From Pseudomonas entomophila (lineage in GTDB: Bacteria > Pseudomonadota > Gammaproteobacteria > Pseudomonadales > Pseudomonadaceae), in the NCBI RefSeq assembly GCF_023277925.1, contig NZ_CP063832.1:3594501-3658500 (forward strand): a stretch of 64,000 bases of DNA, read 5' to 3'. Below, in pieces: positions 35,065 to 45,739 of this stretch. A program made the translations under genes and the position numbers. Each line of letters opens with the position of its first letter. Position 1 is the first letter of the stretch. The notes below the pieces were generated by a model, which was given only the letters and a program-made list of their open reading frames with translations, ran no database searches and was not told where the DNA came from.

Positions 35065-35826
35065 TCAATAGAACAACCGATATCCCAGCAACCCCACCGC
35101 CTCGTTCAGCAACTGCCCGCTCTGCCACATCGCCCGCCCTTCTGGCAGCAATCCGCTGAATGGCCGCGCATGTTCCTGCCCAAGGAAGCCCACCGGTGCC
35201 GGAACCACTTCAAACCCCGCTCGCTCGAAACTCCAGCGCGAGCGCTGCATATGCCAGGCCTGGGTCACCACCACCACACGACGAATACCCAACGGCTGCA
35301 GCAGCTTCGCCGTGAAGTCGGCATTCTCCCAGGTAGTACGGCTGGCCTCTTCCTTCCAGGCGACCTTCACCCCGAAATCGGCCTCCAGGCGATCAGCCAT
35401 CAACTGCGCCTCGCTGGGTGGCGTGCCGTAGTGCAAACCGCCACTGGTCAACACCGGCAACCCTGAAACCTTGGCCAATTGGGCAGCAAAGCGCATGCGC
35501 TCCAGGGCGACATAGGTCGGCTGGTCCGAGCCGCCCCAGGCCGGATCACCCCGCTCGCGCCCAGCCCCGAGGATCACGATGGCATCAGCCTGCGTCGCCA
35601 GGTTTTTCCAGCTGGCCACCTCAAGCGGCGGTTCGGTCTCCAACACCCGCGCCGCCTGCTCCACCACCAGCGGCAGGCTCATCAGCCACAGCCCACCCAA
35701 GCCAACGGTGAAGCAGAAGGCCGCCAGGCGCGGACGTCGCCGTCGCCACCACCAGGCGGCCAGCAGCAGGAGCAGGAGCAGGCCCGGGGGCATCAACCAT
35801 TGTTTGATGAAAAAGCGAATCGGCAT
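35065..35826 (-). CDS. ElyC/YdcF-like DUF218 membrane protein
   Basis: A 253-residue protein with two N-terminal helices (about 14-28 and 35-55) and a DUF218 domain. The domain signatures are VILGAGRERGDPAWG and LTSGGLHYGTPPSEAQLMADRL. E. coli ElyC is involved in peptidoglycan precursor (undecaprenyl phosphate) metabolism and has the same size and topology; YdcF is the alternative. The envelope-gene neighbourhood favours an ElyC-like role, but this is inference. Confidence 0.78.
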   Translation of the reverse strand: MPIRFFIKQWLMPPGLLLLLLLAAWWWRRRRPRLAAFCFTVGLGGLWLMSLPLVVEQAARVLETEPPLEVASWKNLATQADAIVILGAGRERGDPAWGGSDQPTYVALERMRFAAQLAKVSGLPVLTSGGLHYGTPPSEAQLMADRLEADFGVKVAWKEEASRTTWENADFTAKLLQPLGIRRVVVVTQAWHMQRSRWSFERAGFEVVPAPVGFLGQEHARPFSGLLPEGRAMWQSGQLLNEAVGLLGYRLFY

Positions 35827-35952
35827 GACATACCTCCATGGAAGGCATGCAGCCTAAGAGGATCGGCGCCGGGCCTCAAGGGCGACCGGCACCGATCGGA
35901 GTGTGTGTATCGAAGAACCGGCGCGTTGCCCTGCGCCTGCAACCCTGAACGG

Positions 35953-36267
35953 CTATCGGGACGGCAGCGTCCTGGATCTGGCTGGAGCGGTTGAACGCTT
36001 TCTATCCTTGAGCCAGATGATCCTGGCCGTGGACTGTTCCGGCTGCGTATACGCACCGGCGCTGGCATGACGGCCTTCCGGGAGGGATTCCAAGTAGGCC
36101 TTGATAACCTCGAACTCGGCGTGGCTCAGACCACGTAGTTCCAGTTCGGCGGGCATCTCATCGCGCAATCGTACCGATGTCCTGGCAATTTCCAGTGCCA
36201 GGCCCAGGCGGTCGATCAGGCGCTCGTACAGCTCCGGTTTGTTTGCAGGTAGTTGCGACTCTCCCAT
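35953..36267 (-). CDS. Conserved-looking small protein of unknown function
   Basis: A 104-residue soluble protein (MGESQLPANKPELYERLIDRL). The first 70 residues are predicted helical and charged; the tail is basic and Ser/Arg-rich (DRKRSTAPARSRTLPSR). I do not recognise a family. Support for it being real is the strong AGGTGA Shine-Dalgarno six bases before the ATG and normal codon use. It lies between the elyC-like gene (same strand) and divergent leuS. Confidence 0.6.
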   Translation of the reverse strand: MGESQLPANKPELYERLIDRLGLALEIARTSVRLRDEMPAELELRGLSHAEFEVIKAYLESLPEGRHASAGAYTQPEQSTARIIWLKDRKRSTAPARSRTLPSR

Positions 36268-36289
36268 CCGTTCACCTCATTGAAGGTAA

Positions 36290-39112
<2,823 letters not shown>

Positions 39113-39118
39113 TGGCAA

Positions 39119-39140
39119 CGCCCACCCGCACGGGTGGGCG
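39119..39140. terminator. Stem-loop between leuS and lptE
   Basis: CGCCCACCCG-CA-CGGGTGGGCG, a perfect 10-base stem six bases after the leuS stop. No T-run follows, so it may be an attenuator or mRNA-stability element within the leuS-lptE-holA unit and not a full terminator. Confidence 0.45.
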
Positions 39141-39166
39141 TATTCGGCCCACGAGGGAGCTACAAC

Positions 39167-39772
39167 ATGATCAAACGCAATCTGCTGGTAATGGGCCTCG
39201 CTGTACTGCTGAGCGCCTGCGGTTTCCAGCTGCGCGGCACTGGCACCACCGAACTGACCATCAAGGAACTGGACCTCAGCGCCCGTAACGCTTATGGCGA
39301 CACGGTCAAGCAACTGCGCACCACGCTGCAGAACAGCGGCGTGAAGGTCTACAGCGGCGCGCCTTACAAGCTCGTGCTTACCAACGAGCAGGAAACCCAG
39401 CGCGCGGCAACCTACACCGGCGGTTCCCGTTCGGCGGAGTACGAGCTGACCACCGTGCTCAACTATGCGATCGAAGGCCAGAACGACAGCGTTCTGCTGG
39501 AAGACAAACTGCAAGTGCAGAAGTACTACGTGTACGACGGCAACAACATCACCGGCTCCGGCCAGGAAGCCACCCAGGTTCGCAACGAGATTCGCCGTGA
39601 CCTGGTGCAGGGCATGATGGTGCGCCTGCAGCAGCTGACGCCAACTCGCCTCGACGACCTGCAGCGCAAGGCCGACGAACGCGCCCAGGCCGAAGCACGC
39701 GCCCTTCAGGAAGCGCAACGCATCCAGGACGAGACGCCCCAGCAATCGCCGCTGGAAGTCCCGGCCAAGTAA
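39167..39772 (+). CDS. lptE: LPS-assembly lipoprotein LptE
   Basis: LptE plugs the LptD barrel in the outer membrane for lipopolysaccharide export. The 201-residue product has signal peptide and lipobox LSAC (cysteine at residue 19), followed by GFQLRGTGTTELTIKELDL, the conserved LptE start. The C-terminal 40 residues are a charged helical tail. The ATG at 39167 has GAGGGAGC upstream. leuS-lptE-holA order is the usual one in Gammaproteobacteria. Confidence 0.93.
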   Translation: MIKRNLLVMGLAVLLSACGFQLRGTGTTELTIKELDLSARNAYGDTVKQLRTTLQNSGVKVYSGAPYKLVLTNEQETQRAATYTGGSRSAEYELTTVLNYAIEGQNDSVLLEDKLQVQKYYVYDGNNITGSGQEATQVRNEIRRDLVQGMMVRLQQLTPTRLDDLQRKADERAQAEARALQEAQRIQDETPQQSPLEVPAK

Positions 39773-39779
39773 GCCGGAA

Positions 39780-39800
39780 CGGGGTGCCTGAGGCACCCCG
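39780..39800. terminator. Stem-loop between lptE and holA
   Basis: GGGGTGCC-TGA-GGCACCCC with an additional outer C-G pair, followed by CCTCTCTCT. It ends nine bases before the holA ATG, so it is as likely to affect holA translation as to terminate transcription. Confidence 0.45.
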
Positions 39801-39809
39801 CCTCTCTCT

Positions 39810-40847
39810 ATGAAACTGTCCCCTGCCCAACTCAACAAGCACCTGCAAGGCCAGCTCGCGCCCGTCTATATCGTCAGTGGTGACGACCCGCTGCTGTGCC
39901 AGGAAGCCGCCGATGCCATCCGCGGCGCCGCACGCCAGCAGGGCTTCGACGAACGCCAGGTGTTCAGCGCCGACGCCAACTTCGACTGGGGCAACCTGCT
40001 CCAGGCCGGTGCCAGCCTGTCGTTGTTCGCCCAGCGGCGCCTGCTGGAACTGCGCCTGCCCTCCGGCAAGCCGGGCGACAAGGGCGCCGCCGCGCTGATG
40101 GAGTACTGCGCCAGGCCTGCCGAAGACACGCTCTTGCTGATCAGCCTGCCGAAGCTCGACGGCAGCGCGCAGAAAACCAAGTGGGGCAAGGCACTGATCG
40201 AGGGGGAACACTGCCAGTTCGTGCAGATCTGGCCGGTGGACGCACAACAGTTACCCCAGTGGATCAACCAGCGCCTGTCACAGGCCGGCCTGTCGGCCCA
40301 GCGTGATGCGGTCGACCTGATCGCCGCACGGGTGGAAGGCAACCTGCTGGCCGCCGCCCAGGAAATCGAGAAGCTCAAGCTGCTCGCCGAAGGCAACCAG
40401 ATCACCGTCGAGACTGTCCAGGCCGCGGTCGCCGACAGTGCCCGCTTCGATGTCTTCGGCCTGGTCGATGCCATTCTCAACGGTGAAGCGGCCCACGCCC
40501 TGCGCATGCTCGAGGGCCTGCGTGGCGAGGGAGTCGAGCCACCGGTCATTCTCTGGGCACTGGCCCGTGAACTGCGCCTGCTGGCCGGGCTGGCCCTGCA
40601 GTTCAGCCAGGGCGTCCCCCTGGACAAGGCATTCAGCCAAGCCCGGCCCCCGGTATGGGACAAGCGCCGCCCCCTCGTGAGCAAAGCCCTGCAACGCCTT
40701 TCGGCGCAGCGCTGGGCCATGCTACTGCAGGATGCCCAGCGCATCGATGCGCAGATCAAGGGGCAAGCCGAAGGCTCGCCCTGGACCGGCCTGACCCGCT
40801 TGTCGCTGTTGATGGCCGGGCAACGCCTGACACTACCTGCCGAGTAG
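39810..40847 (+). CDS. holA: DNA polymerase III delta subunit
   Basis: HolA opens the beta clamp within the clamp loader. The 345-residue product starts MKLSPAQLNKHLQGQLAPVYIVSGDDPLL, the conserved AAA+-like N-terminal domain of delta, and keeps the C-terminal collar domain (LLAGQRLTL region). The TAG stop (40845-40847) is the first triplet of the REP sequence TAGGAGCGG, so the REP supplies the stop codon. Confidence 0.94.
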   Translation: MKLSPAQLNKHLQGQLAPVYIVSGDDPLLCQEAADAIRGAARQQGFDERQVFSADANFDWGNLLQAGASLSLFAQRRLLELRLPSGKPGDKGAAALMEYCARPAEDTLLLISLPKLDGSAQKTKWGKALIEGEHCQFVQIWPVDAQQLPQWINQRLSQAGLSAQRDAVDLIAARVEGNLLAAAQEIEKLKLLAEGNQITVETVQAAVADSARFDVFGLVDAILNGEAAHALRMLEGLRGEGVEPPVILWALARELRLLAGLALQFSQGVPLDKAFSQARPPVWDKRRPLVSKALQRLSAQRWAMLLQDAQRIDAQIKGQAEGSPWTGLTRLSLLMAGQRLTLPAE

Positions 40848-40927
40848 GAGCGGCTTCAGCCGCGATCACCCGCGAAGCGGGTGCCACATACCGTGTCGCA
40901 TTCTTCGCGGGTAAAGCCGCTACAAGG
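40844..40927. repeat. REP region overlapping the holA stop codon
   Basis: GTAGGAGCGGCTTCAGCCGCGATC-like unit (40844-40867) followed by ACCCGCGAAGCGGGT and a CGCGGGTAAAGCCGCTAC unit. The holA TAG lies inside the first unit. Confidence 0.75.
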
Positions 40928-41033
40928 ACCGCTGCTGCCGCAACCCGCGAACCATATACACAATCAATTGGCCCTCTACCGCCAACAAGCCTAATGTCCG
41001 CCACGAAATCCACCCCCCGACCGGGAACCCACC

Positions 41034-41198
41034 ATGAGCAAGAAACCGAAGAAGCACGGCCCCAACAAGGCCAAATCGATCATCGCCCAACCGCTGTTCC
41101 GCTGCCGACAAGAGCAACCGAACAAGGGCAAAGGCAGCTACCGCCGCGAAGCCTTCCAATCGAGAGATTGGGAGGCTTCTTGCTTTATGGCGGCCTGA
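41034..41198 (+). CDS. arfA: Alternative ribosome-rescue factor A
   Basis: ArfA rescues stalled ribosomes by recruiting RF2 when trans-translation fails. The 54-residue frame begins MSKKPKKHGPNKAKSIIAQP and keeps the family blocks PLFR (20-23), KGKGSY (31-36) and WEA (46-48). A 14-base-pair hairpin followed by TTGCTTT lies inside codons 39-51, as in other proteobacterial arfA genes, where the message is cut or terminated inside the frame so that active ArfA is made only from non-stop mRNA when tmRNA is overwhelmed. The ATG has a weak upstream GGGAA; the gene sits between holA and a lytic transglycosylase. Confidence 0.9.
   Translation: MSKKPKKHGPNKAKSIIAQPLFRCRQEQPNKGKGSYRREAFQSRDWEASCFMAA
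41148..41186 (+). terminator. Intrinsic terminator inside arfA
   Basis: Left arm 41148-41161 (GAAGCCTTCCAATC), GAGA tetraloop, right arm 41166-41179 (GATTGGGAGGCTTC), 14 pairs with one G-U wobble, then TTGCTTTAT. The run of T ends 10 bases before the arfA stop codon, so a terminated message would lack it. The same hairpin could be an RNase III target. Confidence 0.8.
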
Positions 41199-41260
41199 AA
41201 GGGCATGAAAGGCACAGGCATGGTATGGTCGGCACCTGACCTGCAACTCTGGATCTGTGC

Positions 41261-42574
41261 ATGCCCTCTCGTCTCACTCTACGCTGGCAACCGCGCCAGC
41301 TGATCGCTGCCACCAGCTTCATCCTGCTGGTCGCCTGCGCGGAGAAACCCACCGCCGCGGACGCCCTGCCGCTCGCACCCGCCCAGCCCGCCCCGGTCGT
41401 CGCACTGCCCAGCGCTAGCCCTGAAGTCAGCACCGAAATCCAGCCGCTGCAGACCTTCGCCCAGTGGCAAGCAGGCTTCCGCCAGCAAGCCCTGCAAGCC
41501 GGTATCAGCCCCAGCCTGTTCGATCGCGCCTTTCTCGGCGTCACACCAGACATGGACGTGATCAAGGCCGACCGCAGCCAACCCGAGTTCACCCGCCCGG
41601 TCTGGGAGTATCTCGACGGCGCCCTGTCGCCTCTGCGCGTGCGCAACGGCAAGAAGCTGCTGGAGCAGAACAGCGAACTGCTGAGCCGTATCGAACAGCG
41701 CTACGGCGTCGACCGCCAGGTGCTGGTCTCGGTCTGGGGCATGGAGAGCAACTTCGGCCAGTTCCAGGGCAGCAAGTCGGTGATCCGTTCGCTGGCCACC
41801 CTCGCCTATGAAGGCCGTCGCCCGCAATTCGCCCAGGACCAGCTGATCGCTGCGCTGCAGATCCTGCAGAACGGCGATATCCAGCCCGACGCGATGCGCG
41901 GCTCCTGGGCCGGCGCGATGGGGCAGACCCAGTTCATCCCGACCACCTACCTGACGCACGCCGTGGACTTCGACGGCGATGGTCGCCGCGACATCTGGAA
42001 CAGCACCGCCGACGCCCTGGCGTCGACCGCCCACTACCTTCAAGCCTCCGGCTGGAAGCGCGACCAACCCTGGGGCTTCGAGGTGCAGGTGCCGGCGGGC
42101 TTCGACTTCTGGCTGGCAGACGGCAGCCAGCGCAAGAGTGTCAGCGAGTGGCTGCAGTTGGGGGTGAAGCTACCAGCCGGCACCCAACTGCCCGCAGGCA
42201 GCAGCCAGCTGTCCGCCGCACTGCTGTTGCCGGCCGGCGCACGCGGCCCGGCGTTCCTGGTGCTGGACAACTTCCGTGCGATCCTCAAGTACAACAATTC
42301 GTCTTCGTACGCGCTGGCGGTCAGCCTGCTGGGGGATCGCTTCTACGGCTGGGGCTTCATCGCCGGCGGCTGGCCCAAGGACGACCTGCCACTGAGCCGC
42401 AGCGAACGCATCGAGCTGCAGACGCTGCTCAATGCCAACGGGCACGAGGCGGGCAATGCTGACGGGATCATCGGTGCCAACACCCGCAAGGCCATCCGCA
42501 ACGCGCAGCAGGCGCAGGGCTGGCCGGCGGATGGGTATCCGACGCACAAGCTGCTCGATAGCCTGCGTCGTTGA
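41261..42574 (+). CDS. MltB-family membrane-bound lytic transglycosylase with PG-binding domain
   Basis: A 437-residue lipoprotein (lipobox LVAC, cysteine near residue 26). The catalytic domain (about 60-360) has the glutamate in VSVWGMESNFGQFQG and SWAGAMGQTQFIPTTYL, typical of family 3 (SltB/MltB). A C-terminal PG_binding_1 domain (about 375-435, ANTRKAIRNAQQAQGWPADGYP) is present. This matches P. aeruginosa PA3992-type (SltB3/SltH) enzymes, which sit at the same place near holA. It cleaves the MurNAc-GlcNAc bond with anhydro-MurNAc formation. Confidence 0.87.
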   Translation: MPSRLTLRWQPRQLIAATSFILLVACAEKPTAADALPLAPAQPAPVVALPSASPEVSTEIQPLQTFAQWQAGFRQQALQAGISPSLFDRAFLGVTPDMDVIKADRSQPEFTRPVWEYLDGALSPLRVRNGKKLLEQNSELLSRIEQRYGVDRQVLVSVWGMESNFGQFQGSKSVIRSLATLAYEGRRPQFAQDQLIAALQILQNGDIQPDAMRGSWAGAMGQTQFIPTTYLTHAVDFDGDGRRDIWNSTADALASTAHYLQASGWKRDQPWGFEVQVPAGFDFWLADGSQRKSVSEWLQLGVKLPAGTQLPAGSSQLSAALLLPAGARGPAFLVLDNFRAILKYNNSSSYALAVSLLGDRFYGWGFIAGGWPKDDLPLSRSERIELQTLLNANGHEAGNADGIIGANTRKAIRNAQQAQGWPADGYPTHKLLDSLRR

Positions 42575-42580
42575 GACCTG

Positions 42581-42662
42581 TTCGCCGGCAAAGCCGGCTC
42601 CTACAGGCCTGCGCCAATCTAAGGACTTGCGCTGTACCTGTAGGAGCCGGCTTTGCCGGCGA
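42581..42662. repeat. Perfect inverted REP pair
   Basis: TTCGCCGGCAAAGCC...CTACAGG (42581-42607) and its reverse complement CCTGTAGG...GGCTTTGCCGGCGA (42637-42662), spaced by 29 bases, between convergent lytic transglycosylase and ldcA genes. Confidence 0.85.
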
Positions 42663-42688
42663 TGGGCCGCAACGCGGCCCCGACCACT

Positions 42689-43627
42689 TCAAGCCTTGAA
42701 CAATCCCTGCTCCAGCACCACCCTCTGCTGGCCGGCATCCAGCTGCACCCTCGCCCCCAGCGGCAGGCACACGTTCGGGTTGCAATGCCCACTGCGCCAC
42801 CCCGCCAACACCGGCACCCCAAGCGGCCCAAAGATATCCAGCAGCAACGGCGTCAATGATGCGAGCGTAATCCCCGCGAAATCCCCCACCAGCACACCTC
42901 GCACCCCCTCCAGCTTGCCCGCCAGGCGCAGCTGGGTCAGTAGCCGGTCCACGCGGTAAAGCGGCTCGTTGACATCCTCGATGAACAGAATGCTGTCGCG
43001 GGTATCAATCTCCGCCAGCGAGCCCATCGTGGCGCCCAGCATCGACAGGTTGCCCCCCATCAGGCGCCCGGAGGCCACTCCAGGTACCACAGTGGTAAGC
43101 AGGAAGGCGGCAGGATGGCCAATCTCATCACCCTTCCCCAACTGCCCGCCCAACTGTTCGAACAGCGAACCCACGGTAGGCTCGAGCTTCCCACCCAGCA
43201 AGTCGGCATTGAGCATCGCCCCGTGGAACGTGACGAGGCCTGAATACCGGTTGATTGCCGTGTGCAGGGCAGTGATATCGCTGTAGCCGATCAGCGGCTT
43301 GGGATGGCGGCGAATCAGCTCGAAATCGAGGTCATCGAGCAGGCGCATGCTGCCGTAACCGCCACGCATGCAAAGGATGGCGTCGATGTCGGGGTCACCA
43401 AAGGCATCGTGCAGGTCCTGGAGGCGCTGTTGGTCGCTGCCCGCCAGGTAACCTTCCGCCTGGCTCACCCCGGGATAGAGACGGCAGCGGTAGCCCCGCT
43501 GCTCGAACCACCGGCGTGCCTTGTCGGCGTCCACACGGGCCGGGCCGGCCGGCGCAACGATGGCGAAGCAGGCATTGTCGGGCAATGCCTTGGGCAACAG
43601 GGATTCAACGGTCTCCACGCAATTCAT
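42689..43627 (-). CDS. ldcA: LD-carboxypeptidase (murein tetrapeptide)
   Basis: LdcA removes the terminal D-Ala from recycled murein tetrapeptides. The 312-residue S66-family enzyme has the nucleophile S116 in GYSDITALH, the glutamate in FIEDVNEPLYR and the histidine in GHCNPNVCLPLG, corresponding to Ser115, Glu217 and His285 of the P. aeruginosa enzyme. AAGGAG precedes the ATG. It is convergent with the lytic transglycosylase. Confidence 0.93.
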   Translation of the reverse strand: MNCVETVESLLPKALPDNACFAIVAPAGPARVDADKARRWFEQRGYRCRLYPGVSQAEGYLAGSDQQRLQDLHDAFGDPDIDAILCMRGGYGSMRLLDDLDFELIRRHPKPLIGYSDITALHTAINRYSGLVTFHGAMLNADLLGGKLEPTVGSLFEQLGGQLGKGDEIGHPAAFLLTTVVPGVASGRLMGGNLSMLGATMGSLAEIDTRDSILFIEDVNEPLYRVDRLLTQLRLAGKLEGVRGVLVGDFAGITLASLTPLLLDIFGPLGVPVLAGWRSGHCNPNVCLPLGARVQLDAGQQRVVLEQGLFKA

Positions 43628-43667
43628 CGCGCCACTCCTTGCAGCTTGTCGCTTGGAACTTGCAGCT

Positions 43668-43703
43668 AAAAAAAAACCGATGCCGCCTTACGGCGTGCAT
43701 CGG
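43668..43703 (-). terminator. Rho-independent terminator of the lip operon
   Basis: On the minus strand CCGATGC-ACGCC-GTAA-GGCG-GCATCGG is followed by nine T. It lies 21 bases after the lipA stop and ends the ybeD-lipB-lipA transcript. Confidence 0.9.
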
Positions 43704-43724
43704 CATGGCTCGCACAAGCTCGTT

Positions 43725-44741
43725 TCAGAGCTTGATCTTGGCTTCGTGGGCCTGCTGGTCGGCGTGGTACGACGAGCGCACCAGCGGGCCGGAGGCAACG
43801 TTCTTGAAGCCCATCTTGTAACCTTCCTCGGCGAACCAGGCGAAGGTGTCCGGGTGCACGAAGCGCTGCACCGGCAGGTGGTTGCGCGACGGCTGCAGGT
43901 ACTGGCCCAGCGTCAGCATGTCGATGTCGTGCTCGCGCATGCGGTGCATGACCTCGATGACTTCCTCGTCGGTCTCGCCCAGGCCCAGCATCAGGCCGGA
44001 CTTGGTCGGTACGTGCGGGACCATCTGCTTGAATTTCTGCAGCAGGTCCAGCGACCAGTCGTAGTCCGAACCCGGACGCGCGGCCTTGTACAGGCGCGGC
44101 ACGGTCTCGAGGTTGTGGTTGAACACGTCCGGGGGGGTCTGCGCGGTGATCTCCAGCGCCACGTCCATGCGCCCGCGATAGTCGGGCACCAGGGTTTCCA
44201 GCTGCACGCCTGGCGACAGCGCGCGGATCTCGCGGATGCAGTCGGCGAAGTGCTGGGCGCCACCGTCACGCAGGTCGTCGCGGTCCACCGAGGTGATCAC
44301 CACGTACTTCAGACGCAGGTCGGCGATGGCGATGGCCAGGTTCTTCGGTTCGTCCAGGTCCAGCGGCTTCGGACGGCCGTGGCCGACGTCGCAGAACGGG
44401 CAGCGACGGGTGCAGATGTCACCCATGATCATGAAGGTCGCGGTACCGCCGGAGAAGCACTCACCCAGGTTCGGGCAGGAAGCCTCCTCGCAGACGCTGT
44501 GCAGCTTGTGCTTGCGCAGCAGTTGCTTGATACGGTCGACTTCCGGCGAAACCGGGATGCGCACGCGAATCCAGTCAGGCTTTTTCGGGAGTTCTTCGGT
44601 GGGGATGATCTTCACCGGAATACGCGCCACCTTCTCGGCGCCGCGCAATTTCACGCCGGCCTCGACTTTCTTCGGGGCAGGGCGCGGGGTGACGTCTTGC
44701 GTCGGGATCAGGTTCGGCACGGCTTCTTGCACAGTTGTCAT
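43725..44741 (-). CDS. lipA: Lipoyl synthase
   Basis: LipA inserts sulfur into octanoyl groups on E2 and H proteins. The 338-residue radical-SAM enzyme shows the auxiliary cluster motif [12 protein letters not shown] and the radical-SAM motif CTRRCPFC. It follows lipB by two bases on the minus strand and is followed by a strong terminator. Confidence 0.97.
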   Translation of the reverse strand: MTTVQEAVPNLIPTQDVTPRPAPKKVEAGVKLRGAEKVARIPVKIIPTEELPKKPDWIRVRIPVSPEVDRIKQLLRKHKLHSVCEEASCPNLGECFSGGTATFMIMGDICTRRCPFCDVGHGRPKPLDLDEPKNLAIAIADLRLKYVVITSVDRDDLRDGGAQHFADCIREIRALSPGVQLETLVPDYRGRMDVALEITAQTPPDVFNHNLETVPRLYKAARPGSDYDWSLDLLQKFKQMVPHVPTKSGLMLGLGETDEEVIEVMHRMREHDIDMLTLGQYLQPSRNHLPVQRFVHPDTFAWFAEEGYKMGFKNVASGPLVRSSYHADQQAHEAKIKL

Positions 44742-44743
44742 AA

Positions 44744-45394
44744 TCAGTCGATTCCGCCCGTCAGGGTCGTCTGCTCAGCATAGTCGAGGTGCCTGACCAG
44801 CTGTCCGCGCAGCCTTGTCCTGACCTCGTCGAGTTCGATCGGGCCTGCCAGGTCGCGCAGCTGGGTCATGGCCAGCCCCGCATACCCACAGGGGTTGATT
44901 CGGCGGAATGGCGCAAGGTCCATGTCCACGTTCAGGGCAAGGCCGTGGAAGGAACGGCCATTGCGGATTCGAAGGCCAAGGGACGCGATCTTCGCGCCAT
45001 CGACATAAACGCCAGGGGCATCGGGCTTGGCCACCGCCTGCACGCCATAGCTGGCGAGCAGGTCGATCAGGGTCTGCTCGATGCGGCTGACCAGTTCGCG
45101 CACGCCAATGCTCAGGCGGCGCACGTCCAACAGCAGGTAAGCCACCAGTTGGCCGGGCCCATGATAAGTGACCTGGCCGCCGCGGTCGGTCTGCACCACC
45201 GGGATCTCGCCCGGGATCAGCAGGTGCTCGGCCTTGCCGGCCTGCCCCTGGGTGAAGACCGGTGGGTGCTCCACCAACCAGATTTCGTCCTGGCTGTCGG
45301 GGCCACGTTGCTCGGTAAAGCGACGCATGGCCTCCAGCACCGGTTCATAGGGCTGCAGGCCAAGATCGCGAAAACCGAGAACGCCGGACATCAC
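44744..45394 (-). CDS. lipB: Octanoyltransferase
   Basis: LipB transfers octanoate from acyl carrier protein to lipoyl domains. The 216-residue enzyme carries the thioacyl cysteine in [13 protein letters not shown] and the catalytic lysine in [26 protein letters not shown] is the family motif. Its ATG overlaps the ybeD stop by four bases. Confidence 0.96.
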   Translation of the reverse strand: MMSGVLGFRDLGLQPYEPVLEAMRRFTEQRGPDSQDEIWLVEHPPVFTQGQAGKAEHLLIPGEIPVVQTDRGGQVTYHGPGQLVAYLLLDVRRLSIGVRELVSRIEQTLIDLLASYGVQAVAKPDAPGVYVDGAKIASLGLRIRNGRSFHGLALNVDMDLAPFRRINPCGYAGLAMTQLRDLAGPIELDEVRTRLRGQLVRHLDYAEQTTLTGGID

Positions 45395-45666
45395 AGCACC
45401 ATTTTCACGATGCCGGTGGCACGCAGGGCACTGTTGATGTCGTGCAACTGGTTCTCGCTCTCGGCAACGATATGCAGTTGCACCGTGGTGTACTTGCCTT
45501 CCTTGCTCTGGCGCTCGGCCAGCGTCGACAGGTCGACCTTGGCGTGCTTGCTGAGGATCTCGATCACGGTGTCGCGGAAGCCGACGACGGTGTCGCCGAT
45601 CACCTTGATCGGGTAATCCTCGCAGGGGAATTCGATTTTATGCGACTTGACGTCAGGTTCGCTCAT
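45391..45666 (-). CDS. ybeD: DUF493 protein YbeD
   Basis: A 91-residue ACT-like small protein ([24 protein letters not shown]). Homologues sit directly before lipB in most Gammaproteobacteria and may modulate lipoate metabolism; the biochemical role is unknown. Length and GRL-type ending fit the family. Overlaps lipB. Confidence 0.9.
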   Translation of the reverse strand: MSEPDVKSHKIEFPCEDYPIKVIGDTVVGFRDTVIEILSKHAKVDLSTLAERQSKEGKYTTVQLHIVAESENQLHDINSALRATGIVKMVL

Positions 45667-45701
45667 GGCGGAAACGGCCTCGTAAGCCGTGGCAGCAACA
45701 G

Positions 45702-45726
45702 TGCCCCCGCCTGGTTCACGGGGGCA
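45702..45726. other. Stem-loop between dacA and ybeD
   Basis: TGCCCCCG (45702-45709) and CGGGGGCA (45719-45726) pair perfectly around nine bases in the 73-base gap. Without a T-run it is probably an mRNA processing or partial-termination structure. Confidence 0.4.
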
Positions 45727-45739
45727 TGCAGGTCACGTG

